From NCBI GenBank assembly GCA_949126835.1, contig OX421496.1, forward strand, positions 22,275,844 to 22,339,843: DNA of 64,000 nucleotides, in the 5' to 3' direction. Source of the DNA: Anisus vortex (Eukaryota; Mollusca; Gastropoda; Planorbidae). Positions within the stretch are counted from its first letter, which is position 1, and every line of letters begins with the position of its first letter. The position numbers and the translations under genes are program-made. Shown one piece after another: positions 12,008 through 23,567 of this stretch. Under the pieces are notes generated by a model, which saw only the letters and a list, made by a program, of their open reading frames with translations, searched no databases and was not told the DNA's origin.

Positions 12008-12950
12008 GTAACTGATAAACATACTGAGCTATTGATCAATATATGGCCTGAAAGGGATGCTTTATTGTTATAGATACCACAATATAGTGCCACACTAGTA
12101 CAGTGGGTGTTTAAAATGTGTTCATCTTTCTGTGAAAAGATACAATTATCAAATTTCTAATGAAAAAACTTAGTAGGCCTATAACTAGATCTAATAGTTT
12201 CTGAATTCAAAGCCTTGTAAACTTGTTGGCTACACTGACAAGGCTATTAATTACCATATGCCATATAAGTGCCCATATAGTAGCCACACTTAAAACAGAA
12301 GGAATTATCCAGTATTATTTTTAAAAAATGAAAACTACATAATTATATATATTTAAAAAAATATAAGTGTGGTCGCCGGCTGAGGTTTTCCAGGAAATAT
12401 GGTATATTTATATAATATGATTTAATATGATTATGCACATTATGGCTACGGTGCAACAACGGCCCTTAGGTAATGTCTATTGGCCCATTAAAAAGGCTAT
12501 ATATATTGTGTAAAAAAATATTTGGACAAAGAGGGGGGAGGAATTACCGGGGAATGTAAAATAAATGTAGGCATAGATTTACATTTCCTCTCAATGATAA
12601 AAAGGGATGATGGAGCCAATAGTTTATGTGTGTGCGCTTGCAAACCGTTAGACCTTTATTTACTTTCCAAGGACTATTTCTTAAGTTTCTTAGTCCACAC
12701 AAAAAAGTGACCTAAAATGTATAAGGGTCAGTGAAATGTAAGGGAGGTAATTGTATAAACAACCACCTCCTCCTTTCTTCCCCCCACTAGCCAAATTCAG
12801 ATAATTCTTATCGAAACCAGCTTATCTTTGTTAATAACTAAGTATTGTGATAGAAAATGTGACACACACACAAGTCATACTCATAATATGTGATTCGCGA
12901 CATCCATATTTGTTTTTATAAATAGTTCGACCTACTTCTGCTTTTTCGAT

Positions 12951-15900
12951 ATGGTCAGTTTAACAACTCAAAATTCCCACTCTGGGGTAAGTTTAGGTTA
13001 AGTTTAGGCCGTTTAGACTAAGTCTAAGTCAACTAAGTGTCTAAGTTTACTAACCTTAATTTAAACGGCTAAGTCTTAGTCTCACTGGTCACTGCTATTT
13101 TAAAAGCTTAGAGTTTGTTATATTTATATGGTCATTATGGTCTACTTTTAACATTTTATTAAGTTAGGAAATGCCAAGATAAGAAGACGGTCAAAAGCTA
13201 GAAAAAGGCCTACCTACTACTACTTCACTACTACTAGACTCTTGTACTACTTTTAGTACTAGATTACTAGATCTAGATTGTTTAATTATATTTTATTTTA
13301 TTATAATATAACAAAGTAAAATCAATAAAAGTTATTAAGTAGGCCTTTTCTATTCCTATTGAGATTCATTTGTAGGAACTTATTTTACTTATATTTTATA
13401 TTAGTAGGCTAATTAGGGCCTATACTTATAACTCTATAACTTATAAGTTAGGCCTATTCTATTCTATTGTAAGTCTAGGTGTTATAAGTTATAAGTAAAA
13501 AGTAAGTAAAGTACCCTTCGGACCAAACTGATCATAGAGCTGATGAAGCAGCGTTCACCTACTTTCTGTGGCCATGGCATAGGCTACTAGGGGATGTGTG
13601 GCCAGCACAATGCCCATCCGCCTTGACTTTACCACAACTAATGTCAGGCACCCATCAGAGCTGGTTATACTCAGGGACACCCACAAGTCCTGGGAAAAAA
13701 TCCTAGCCTCCACCAGGATTTGAACCCAGGACCTTTGGATAGCCAGTCGAAAGCGCTTCCGCTCGGCTACCGTGCCCCATAAGTAACATACTACTATCAT
13801 ACTATGTTGTTGGGTATTACATTTAAATGTCATATAGTTGATAATTTATAATAAAATAGCCATAGCAATAGTCATTTTATAAAAATAAATTATATAAAAA
13901 ACACAATGTGCATAGCTGCTGCTACGGTATTGCTAACTCTTCTGTCAATCACAACAACCTATTTTAATAATTAATCAGTGGTGTCTGCAAATTTGCTTTT
14001 GCTTCTAAACCTTTCATTTCAAGACTTTAAGATTTTATAACACCTTTGTTAATGAATAGCTTGCCTTAGCAAGTTGATTAGCCTTTATTCAAATTCACAA
14101 ATTATTTATCTAAAATATAGACTAAATTTGTGTGATGTTGATGGTGATTTATCCACATGACATAGGCCTAGCCATAGATGTCATCATCTATACCTAGCAC
14201 AAGGAAGTCTACTAAAAACTCCACTTTTTAAAAATATGTTACACTAGACCCATATAGTAACTATTATAAATACTATTATTGATCTATTCATCTACTATTA
14301 AAAAGAACTTGAAATGCTTTGTAATACATTGTATATGTAAGGACAATTTATTTTAATTTAATATGTAAACAGGGACCGTATTTCTTTTATGGGGAGCGCT
14401 TTTTGTGTAATGCCCTTCTGGGGACATGATTGACTGAAATTTGACACATTTTTGCTTTTTTTCTAAAAGCATATAAATGAATTTATCTCTAATAAACAAA
14501 ATTATTGTAAATATTAAACAAGGGTCTAACTTATTGAATATATTATGAAGTGCATTATTAAGATAAACGAATTAAAAAAACATTATGGGCTCTTACTTTG
14601 CATTAAATTGCTTACAATAATTTTTTTAATTAGCTTAAAACAATTAGAATAAAACAAATTGGCTGATAGTAACATGAATGATTGCTTGCGCTCATGGATC
14701 ACTAAGTAACACTTCCAATACTATTTACTTTGGCTAATCACTTTGTAAACCTTGTCAAATTTTAAAATATCATACTGTTTTATACTAAAGTTCATACTGG
14801 TAATGTTTTCTATATTCTAAAATCCATGTTTGTAAATCGTAATGTGTACTATATATATTTTCAAGCAGGGTTTTTTTGGATTCTCTGAAGATCATTTGGG
14901 TAATTTCTCCACCAACTCAGATGATGATCTTATTGTTGATGACATTGAAATCATCTCCAGTGCGCATGTTTTATACAAACCCATTAGAACAACATGGGTT
15001 ATTGTATTTGATACAATTCTCTATGTAAGTAAAACAATTTTCTTTTCACGTTATATCATTATCTAGGCATGTCTAAACCTTACTTATGTGTATAGTTCAT
15101 TCACCACTCACTTTATGCTCACTTTTTTAACAAAGGTATTTAAAAATAATTTAATTAATCTACAGGTCTGTTTGTGTCTGTCGGCTTTTCTTATTCCATA
15201 CTTTTGTGATGGCAGCAAATGCGGCGAAGACCCAATGGCATTGATAATGTACATCCATGGAGGTGTGTGGTTTTCGCTCTTCGGGCTGGACAGATACTTA
15301 GTGGCCAAACACAATGAGAGCAGATTGAATGGATATTTACAGTTCTACAGAAAAACTAAAACTGTTAGACATTTACCATTTATGATCAATTCCTGCGGTA
15401 AGTAAATGGGTTATGTTTAAAGATTCATTACTTTATAAAAAGTGAAATATTGAAAAGTATATTGAAAAAAAATGTCTCTCTTTATGAAGAAAGTTAAAAC
15501 TAAATATTGTCTATGTTGATTCTTGTTTTAAATACTCATGCTAAATAAAGGAAACTTGATTGCTTTATTATCACTTTTTAACCTGACAATTTTGTGTAAT
15601 TGATAAAAAAAATGTAAGCTAATTAAAAAATATGCAAAGAACTACAATGGCATCTAAATAAATAAAATTTTAAAGTATGCTCATAAAAAATATCTAAGTT
15701 TTCTCCCTTTTTGTTCTTGTGAAAAATGTACGTTTTATTTATTCTTTTCAGATTTTATGCAAAAGAAAGCTCTTATTTAATGTAGTTATATAAGACTTCA
15801 GTTTTATTTTTCATCTTTCAGCTAATGCTGTAGTGGTCATCATTGTAAAGGGGCTTGACCATCACTTTGATTCTAGTAAAACACTTCTCTACACACAGAT

Positions 15901-17884
15901 ACTAGTTTCTGTTGAAAGTGCTCTTGCTTTTATTTTCCTGATCATTTATTTTGGTAAGTTTCATTTCTGCACTTAGTTGTTAAAAAAAGCTCTCTATTTT
16001 TTACTGAGTGATATTTATTTAAAAAAAAAAAAGTTAACACAAAAAAACAACCAAATGTATACTGTTTCAATGTTGTCAAATACTTAAAAATAAACAACTT
16101 CCAGTAAATGTAAATGGTTGAAATGTCAAATAATTTATTTTACCCTTCATGAACTTCCTCAGTGTTCACCATTAGATTCAATCTTTCAAAAGCTCCGCCT
16201 GATGTAACTCAAGAAGAGATTATGACCAGTTTTGTCAACACTCAGTCTTATTCTGAGATAGGATACAAGTAAGAACTCCCAGAACACAATTAAAAAAACA
16301 AAAACATTTTATTATTGAAGTAAAAAACTATGTTTTTTATTTGGGTTGAGCAAAATTGTAACTATTGTATATAGTATATACTAGTGTATAGGCTGCATCG
16401 GTGGATGGACACACCCTTAGTTTTTTTTTCTTCTTTTATTTACTCGCAGATAGGTCACACCCCGAATCTTGACTCAAACATTTTGTTAAGTCATATTTTC
16501 TTACTCTTTTTTCTCGGGATCTATTTTGCCGGCATCAATCTATGCAATTAACTTTTCTCATTAATTTCTTGGTATATTCTTTTTATAATACTTTTTTTTT
16601 ATCAAATCTAGAATGATTACCCATTGAATAACATCTGGATTTTTAGTGTTTACAGCATGTTTTCGTTGAGAGAAAAATGATTAAAGGGTTCTTTTCATTT
16701 TGAGGGTATAATAGTGATAATGAATCATGAGATTAGTATTTTGTACTTTTTTAAGAGTATGAATAATACCATACTATTTGCCACATTCAATAAAACAGGA
16801 TATATTTTAGTTTTAAATTTCTTTTGGAATGTATTTATTTATTTGGGTGTGCTTTGGAAAATTAATTAGAAATGTCACCCAGTGATATCCCCTGCTCAAA
16901 CACACTGGCTCACAAAGTGTTGGTAAGTGAGGGTTTTTCTTTCTTTTGGTTCAACCTTTTCTGTAGTTCTCTTTGCGTTTGCATTACTCTTACATACTAT
17001 AAAACAAAATAGACACACCAATGTTATTAAGTTTGAATTAAATTTACAGGCTAGATCTAAAAGTGCAGTCACAGGTCTTGCAGAAAGATTTTCATGTAAA
17101 ATGTAGGCCTACGGACATCCTAGTAATTCTACATTACTACAATCAACAATACAGTTCTTCTTCTTTGTTCTCAAGAGTTTATTTTTGGAGAATTCAGACA
17201 ATAAGTCCAATAGTTGTAATGAACGGTGTCGTGGCTGTCAGTTGCTCCAGTCCACCATACAGTTTGTCATTGAAGATAGCTTCTTGTGGCCATATGGCTG
17301 ACCGGGTACAGGGGGCAGGTCTGTAGGACATGTTCCGCATTTTTGGGAGCTGTTCCGCAGGGGCACATTTCATTTTCTCCGATTTGTAGTTTGCGGAACA
17401 TGTGTTGCTTCAGCCTGTTATGACCAGTACTTAGTCTGAAGATGATTTGTTGAAATTGGCGGGAGAGTTTGCAGTAAGAATCAATTCTTGGGTTATTTTG
17501 TTGCAGCTCAGACCATTCTTTTAAGTATTGCCTTGATTTCTTCAACAACACAGTTGATAGCTGCAACTTTATGACTGAGTAGTGATGTTTTTCAAATTTT
17601 TCAAAAACTATGTCAAGTTTATATATAGCACTCCTACTTTTTGTCAAAACTTACTAAAAAAAAGTGAGACCTATAATATACAGTAAATTGTTTATTTTTA
17701 ATTGTCAACCTTTTTCTATTTCAGAAATGAAAACTATATAGATCAAGTGATGGAGAAACAAGCAGACATGATTCGTTATTTGAGGCAGCATTCCGAAACA
17801 CTGGCTAGGCGCAACTTATTGTTGCAGGAAGAGTTAAATAAGTTAAAAGCCACAAGAACAGATAGAAATCAACTGAAATTATAG
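12951..17884 (+). CDS. TMEM192: TMEM192, four-pass lysosomal membrane protein (6 exons)
   Basis: Coding exons: 12951-12986, 14869-15024, 15166-15397, 15822-15953, 16163-16268 and 17725-17884; 822 nt, 273 aa (human 271). All introns are GT-AG and every phase joins. TMEM192 is a homodimeric late endosome/lysosome membrane protein of unclear molecular function. Visible features are an acidic N-terminus (SDDDLIVDDIE), TM1 across the exon 2/3 join, TM2 (LIMYIHGGVWFSLFG), a loop HNESRLNGYLQFYRK equivalent to the family's HHSKIRNRGY region, TM3 (AVVVIIVKG) and TM4 (ALAFIFLIIYFVFTI). The C-terminal helix contains MEKQADMIRYLRQHSETLA, equivalent to the human VEKQGDTIEYLKRHN region. Exon 1 (MVSLTTQNSHSG before GTAAGT) was chosen by phase and donor quality and is the least certain part; exon 2 could also begin at 14866. 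Intron 5 contains an antisense retrotransposon fragment. Confidence 0.88.
13499..13778 (-). mobile_element. tRNA-derived SINE (family 1), full-length copy
   Basis: Read on the - strand it starts GGGGCACGGTAGCCGAGCGG, with a pol III A box (TAGCCGAGCGG). A B box follows about 45 bases on (GGTTCAAATCC). An unrelated body ends in a TACTTTACTT-type tail. Direct repeats ATAAGTAA at 13491-13498 and 13779-13786 are the likely target duplication. It sits in TMEM192 intron 1, antisense. Other copies in this window are at 11809, 47270, 50004 and 60751, with a poor one at 18236. Confidence 0.8.
17152..17640 (-). mobile_element. 5'-truncated non-LTR retrotransposon fragment (RNase H-bearing family), 3' end only
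   Basis: The - strand open frame (17647-17267) matches the C-terminus of the element at 21121-22690. Shared peptides are WSELQQNNP, KLSRQFQ, LKQHMFRKL and EMCPC, and then AEHVLQTCPLY. The 3' non-coding end also matches (GGACTT.TTGTCTGAAT, then GAGAAC.AAGAA). The shared C-terminal cysteine-rich region follows RNase H in I-like non-LTR elements. It lies in intron 5 of TMEM192, antisense. The exact 5' boundary near 17640 was not fixed. Confidence 0.75.
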
Positions 17885-18235
17885 GATGAGCAATATCATA
17901 TGTTGTCTCTCTGAGTATGAGAGGCTAGGAAAATTACTATAGGACTCCCTAACATTGTCATCTCCACAGTTCATTCGTACATTCATATACAGTTTTGTCA
18001 TGTTTTTATATCTTACATATCTTGTATCATTGAGAAAATGTAATGCTTTTCTTTTAATTGATTTTCATTATTAAGCATCTAACTTCTAACACTGGTATTA
18101 ATAATTAATTTATGTTCTTTTTATTAATTAAGAAAGAAAGATTTTTTTTTCATAACATAAACATCTGTTCATTAATTAGAAACTTTCTATGGTAACAGAA
18201 TTTTAAACCTCTTGTGCAATAGAGCAAGTGTAACT

Positions 18236-18420
18236 TAGCTCACCTGTTTTACCTGTCATGGCATGTAAAGAGATTGTGTGGCCGGTACATTGCCAAATCA
18301 GCTTTACTTTCTCAACTGTTGTCTTGTGTGTACCAAAATTGAGGGAACTTAGGCCTCCTCCTAAGGTCAAAATCTAAATGTCTGCCCTTCTGACCACTAT
18401 ATCCACAAATTCGCTATACT
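18236..18420 (-). mobile_element. Degenerate tRNA-SINE (family 1) copy
   Basis: Low but recognisable similarity to the antisense form of the family 1 SINE (CACCTG..TTTACCTGTCATGGCATG..., GTGTGGCCGGTACATTGCC, then CTTTACTTTCTCAACT). It lies in the presumed 3' UTR of TMEM192. Confidence 0.4.
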
Positions 18421-18649
18421 TTTATAAAAGTATGGAAAAACAGACAGTATGTAGAACACTGATCTAAATCATTTAGTTTTAGTCAATTGTCACTGGAAAG
18501 TGGTATGCAATATATCAAAGGACATCCCATGCATGTATATATACTTTTTTTTTTAACTCATTAACACATGTCAACTTTTTAAAGCCTTGTTAAATTTAAT
18601 ATTTTAAACACGATTGTATTTTACTATGTTTTTATTTTCAAGCTATTTA

Positions 18650-18655
18650 AATAAA
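18650..18655 (+). promoter_or_regulatory. Candidate polyadenylation signal of TMEM192
   Basis: AATAAA lies about 765 bases after the TMEM192 stop. No stronger signal was picked out closer to the stop. Confidence 0.35.
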
Positions 18656-19177
18656 CTGCTTTGAAAGATTTGATATAGTTAGCTGAATCTAGTTAGTAGT
18701 GTGAGCTCTACCTGAGTACTCATATCTTGGTTAACTTGTTGGCGTCACAGTAGGCCTATAAACATACCTAGGCTACTCCTAGTTATCTTACTATGCTGGT
18801 AGCCCGGGTGTGGTCTGCTAAATGGGTGTGTACAAAATAAACAACAACACTGGTAATGTCAGGAAAAAACGGTGAACTAGAAGTTAAAATGAAAACAAAC
18901 AACTATTGGGAGTGGTACTAAAAAGACAAAGAAACTAAATAAGGGTTTCTGGATAGAGAAATGTTGAAAACTGCTGCATTGTTAATGGCAATAAGTTGGT
19001 TGACTCCAAAGTTTAATTGTCTAAAAAATATAGAGTAAGAGCCAGTTTTTTTTAGGGAGAAGATGATTTAATCATAAGTTTATGCAAACTATGCATAATT
19101 TTCGTTTAACATTATGAGACTATGCTATCAAAAAGTAACGTGTTTTGAAATTTGGGTGCATTGTGATGTGATCATCA

Positions 19178-20263
19178 TCAATATTATATATATAATTACC
19201 GTGAGTTTGTTTATATGTTTATATGTATATTTATATGTTTGTTCGCTATAGGCTCCTAAGCTGTTTCACTGATCGGCACAAAAGTTAAAATATATAAATT
19301 GGAAACGTCCTCCAAAAGATAATTTTATGTTATCACTTATAATCATGAATGTGTTGATTAAAAAAAATCCAAAATGTTAGATCCAACTATGCAAATAAAT
19401 ATAACCGTAATAACAAATGGCCATTTCCGTTCATTTACTACGTTGAACGCGAGATTTACTATGTTGAGCGCGAGGGTCTTATCAGGTTTTCCCTGTTCTA
19501 CTGTTTATTTTGTTAATGTGGCAAGACCTTTTTTAAACGTTACTCACCGTAATTTGGCGCTTGGAGAGTTTGAATGGTGTACTTTAAAAAAATACTAGCG
19601 TATGACTTAATGTCTATCAAATCATTTCTTTTTTCATTATATATGTTTGCATTATCTTTTTTTAAGTAAAAGGAACCAAATGTTTTAATTATTTAATGGA
19701 TTCACGTCGCTATTAAGAAAATCCTTTATACACTCTATAAATGAAATTATACAAATTATAAAGGCCAAGTTCTAAATGATTACTTTTAAATACCAGACGC
19801 TTGACAGCAACAATGTTTATGCACGTGTCAGGGTCAGGGCGACCGGACACAATATAAAATAAAAAAAATTAAATACAGAAAGAAACATTCTCAATACTGT
19901 TTTATTGATACAAATACAATAAGCAAGAAAAATAAATAAATACGGAATATTGTATTGAAATATTATTTTCTACGTTTTTTAATTATTGACCTTATTATTG
20001 TTTGGTATTTGTGTTAGATTTTTTTTTTAGATAGTCAAGTCAACACAACTGTTTGCTACTTTTTAATATCAGAAGCTTGACTGCAACATATTTATGCATA
20101 AGGTCAGGGCGACCAGAAGCAATTAAAAAAAACAAAATCTAAGTACCGAAAAGAAACGTTCTCACTCCAGTTTTTATTTTAGTATTGTCTTTTGTCTTTC
20201 TCTCTTAACAAAACACATTGTAGTCATTTGTTTCTCCGTCATTTTGACGGGCATAACCACTAG
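19178..20263 (+). mobile_element. Helitron-like non-autonomous element, intact copy
   Basis: This 1,086-bp copy begins TCAATATTATATATAT after an A. It ends with the hairpin CCGTCA-TTT-TGACGG (20236-20250), nine bases and CTAG (20260-20263), followed by T. Interior blocks match the copy at 6999-10509, for example GAAACGTCCTCCAAAAGA and TATAATCATGAATGT. No protein is encoded. Its right end directly abuts the satellite array that begins a few bases later. Confidence 0.65.
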
Positions 20264-20267
20264 TATA

Positions 20268-21120
20268 TTATAAGGTGTATAAAGAAATTAAATTTATCCA
20301 GCAAAGAGGTGTATCAATATTTTATTTGTATGAATATCTGATTTGTATCAAGATATGAGGTGTATCAATTAGGGATCTTTATCAATATATTATTTGTATA
20401 TACAGTTTGAACGCGTCTCAAGTGTTGAAGAAATTAAGATTTATCAAGATATTACCTGTATCACTATATGATTTGTATCAACATGGATTTGTCTCAAGAT
20501 ATGGGGTCTATCAAGATATAAGGTGTACAAAGATATGAAGTGTATTAAGATTTAAGGCATATCAATATATAATTGGTACCAAGATATAAGGTGTATCAAT
20601 ATATAAAGTGTATCATGGTATTAGGTGTATCAAGATATAATGCATATCAATAGGAGGTCTTTCAAGATGTAAAGTGTATCAAGCTATAAAGTGTATCAAG
20701 ATGTAAAGTGTATCAAGCTATAAAGTGTATCAATATGTAAAGTGTATCAAGATATAAAATGTATCAATATGTAAAGTGTATCAAGCTATAAAGTGTATCA
20801 ATATGTAAAGTGTATCAAGATATAAAGTTTATCAATATGTAAAGTGTATCAAGATATAAAGTTTATCAATATGTAGGCTAAAGTGTATCAAGCTATAAAG
20901 TTTATCAATATGTAAAGTGTATCAAGCTATAAAGTTTATCAATATGTAAATTTTATCCAGATATAAAGTTTATCAATATGTAAAGTGTATCAAGCTATAA
21001 AGTTTATCAATATGTAAAGTGTATCAAGCTATAAAATGTATCAATATGTAAAGTGTATCAAGCTATAAAGTGTATCAAGATGCAAAGTGTATCAAGATAT
21101 AAAGTTTATCAATATGTAAA
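20268..21120 (+). repeat. Satellite array, segment 1 (diverged 17-bp monomers)
   Basis: Tandem monomers of about 17 bases follow the pattern TATCAAnATnTAAAGTG. They are irregular at the left end and become more regular to the right, where two monomer types alternate (TATCAAGCTATAAAGTG and TATCAATATGTAAAGTG), giving a 34-bp dimer. Increasing regularity away from the edge fits homogenisation by unequal exchange with decayed margins. Confidence 0.9.
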
Positions 21121-22690
21121 GTGTATAACGAATTTAGGCTACAAGATGCACTAAACAACCTCAACCTTTGGTCTAAAGAATGGGGAATGACCATAAACTC
21201 AAAAAAGACTACATACTCAATTTTCTTTCTATCTACTAAAGTGCAAAGCCTCAAACTGATCTTATACAAAACAATCCTTGAAAAAAATGACAATCCCACA
21301 TAATTAGGAGTTACGTTGACCCAAGACTAAACTGGAAAAATCAAATAGAAATCACACAGAAAAATGGAATCCAAAGACTAGCTTTGATGAAAAAACTTGC
21401 TGGCTCAGACTGGGGTGCAAAACACTCTATCATGAAGAAAATATACACCAGTTATATATGGCCTACCCTAGAATATGGAGCCACAGTGTGGGGTTCGGCA
21501 GCCCAACAAACCTCCGCAAAAATAAACAGTTCAAAACCTAGGGCTTCGAATCATAACAGGAGCAAAGAAAACTACCCCAATCAGAGCAATCAGATGACGC
21601 AACTAACCTAAGCTCTATGGATTCTAGACGAGAAACCAAAATCCTTACTCACTTCACCAAGTTAGAAGCATCTGGACATCACCCTCTAAAACCCAAGCTA
21701 CTCAAAACCTCCACCACAAAAAGACTTCAAAGATCCAATTTTATACAAGAAGCCAAACATCTAAAAAGTAAATATAAAATAGAAAACATTGCAATTGAAC
21801 CTACCCAACCCCACAGCCACTTCCCCCCTGGGACCAAAGCCCTCCTCTAAAAATCAGACATGAACTAAGCAACATAGAAAAGAATCTGACTACACACCCG
21901 AAATACTAAAAGAAGCAGTAAACAACATCATTAGAGAGCAATACTCCCAAACTTCATGGACCAGAGTCTATAGGCCTACTGATGGGTCATCAGAAAAAAA
22001 AAAATGGAGGAGCCGGCATTCTCATATAGTGGCCAAATGGAGAACTCCTAGAAAAAGCCACTGTCACTGACGCTAAAACAGTGCCCCAGTCTCTAAAAAA
22101 CCCAAATGCCCTGATCAACCAGTCACTCAGTACAGAACTTTTAAAACTGAGCAAAATAACTAAAGAACTGGTTCTCCAATGGATCCCTGGGCATATTCAA
22201 AATGAATGGAATGACACTGCCGACACCTTAGCTAAAGCTGGAGGCAGACAAAACCAGACAGATCCATCTCTACACCCCGAAGAAATTAAGGCAATACTCA
22301 AAAGGAATGAATCCGAAAGATGGTCTGAGCTGCAACAAAACAACCCATAAAATTTTGCTTACTACAAACTCTCCCGCCAATTTCAACACCTCATCTTCAG
22401 ACTAAGGACTTGGCACAACATGCTAAAGCAACACATGTTCCGCAAACTACGAATCGGAGCAAGCGAAATGTGCCCCTGCGAAACAGCTCCCGAAAATGCG
22501 GAGCATGTCCTTCAGACCTGCCCTCTGTATCATTCTACCCGGTCAGCCATTTGGCCCCTGGGGGCTACCTTCAATGACAAACTGTTCGGTGGACTAGAGC
22601 AACTGACAGCCAGGGCGCAGTTCATTACAACTATCGGACTTGTTGTCTGAATCCTCATTATCGTAACTTTTGAGAACGAAGAAAAAGAAT
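21121..22690 (+). pseudogene. Degenerate non-LTR retrotransposon (RT thumb + RNase H + C-terminal cysteine region) in the satellite
   Basis: The insertion is 5'-truncated. It starts within the reverse-transcriptase thumb (ALNNLNLWSKEWGMTINSKK, then SYIWPTLEYGATVWG). A broken RNase H region follows (DGSS; WIPGHIQNEWNDTADTLAK is the last conserved block). The C-terminus (MLKQHMFRKLRIG, EMCPCETAPENAEHVLQTC) is shared with the fragment at 17152-17640. Several stops and frame changes separate the pieces (open stretches 21121-21303, 21384-21611, 21617-21850, 22081-22350 and 22420-22650). It is flanked on both sides by the same satellite sequence (AATATGTAAAGTGTAT), so it landed inside an existing array. 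It is most like I-type elements. Confidence 0.8.
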
Positions 22691-23330
22691 AAATATGTAA
22701 AGTGTATATAGCTATAAAGTGTATCAATATGTAGAGTGTATCAAGATTAAATGTGTTTCAATATGTAGAGTGTATCAAGATTAAATGTGTTTCAATATGT
22801 AAAGTGTATCAAGATTAAATGTGTTTCAATATGTAAAGTGTATCAAGATTAAATGTGTTTCAATATGTAAAGTGTATCAAGATTAAATGTGTTTCAATAT
22901 GTAGAGTGTATCAAGATTAAATGTGTTTCAATATGTAGAGTGTATCAAGATTAAATGTGTTTCAATATGTAAAGTGTATCAAGATTAAATGTGTTTCAAT
23001 ATGTAAAGTGTATCAAGATTAAATGTGTTTCAATATGTAGAGTGTATCAAGATTAAATGTGTTTCAATATGTAGAGTGTATCAAGATTAAATGTGTTTCA
23101 ATATGTAGAGTGTATCAAGATTAAATGTGTTTCAATATGTAGAGTGTATCAAGATTAAATGTGTTTCAATATGTAGAGTGTATCAAGATTAAATGTGTTT
23201 CAATATGTAGAGTGTATCAAGATTAAATGTGTTTCAATATGTAGAGTGTATCAAGATTAAATGTGTTTCAATATGTAGAGTGTATCAAGATTAAATGTGT
23301 TTCAATATGTAGAGTGTATCAAGATTAAAT
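22691..23330 (+). repeat. Satellite array, segment 2 (34-bp higher-order unit)
   Basis: About 18 nearly identical units of 34 bases, each made of two 17-base monomers: TATCAAGATTAAATGTG and TTTCAATATGTAGAGTG (some with TAAAGTG). The segment is interrupted at 23330 by a retrotransposon and resumes at 26664. Confidence 0.95.
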
Positions 23331-23460
23331 CTCGTGAGGAGTTGCTGAACTCCCATCGGGCGCCTCCCCAGGTGGCGGATAGGGGAACACCCATCAGATA
23401 TGGCGGGTACCGGGGAAATAAAATACCCGGGGCGGACCAAAATCAGCAACTGCTGCCTTG
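23331..23460 (+). other. Structured GC-rich 5' region of the RTE-like element
   Basis: An 8-bp perfect stem (GTTGCTGA at 23341-23348 with TCAGCAAC at 23443-23450) encloses about 94 GC-rich bases. Within it GGGTA (23405-23409) can pair with TACCC (23424-23428). The surrounding genome is AT-rich, so the contrast is sharp. A folded RNA (ribozyme, translation element or packaging signal) is possible, but no known fold was recognised. Confidence 0.45.
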
Positions 23461-23567
23461 CAGTTAGTGGGGGGATCCACAAAGGCTAGGGAACCTCACC
23501 CGAAAAAAGAGGCAGCTATCCTGAGAGCTGTAAGGGGCAGCCCCCAGAAGGTTGTGCGCAGGGCTAA

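Noticed and set aside
13710..13778. A tRNA gene on the - strand (and similarly at 60751-60815 on +)
   Set aside because: A and B boxes are present but the sequence continues into a conserved non-tRNA body shared by several copies. These are SINE heads, and a cloverleaf was not convincingly closed.
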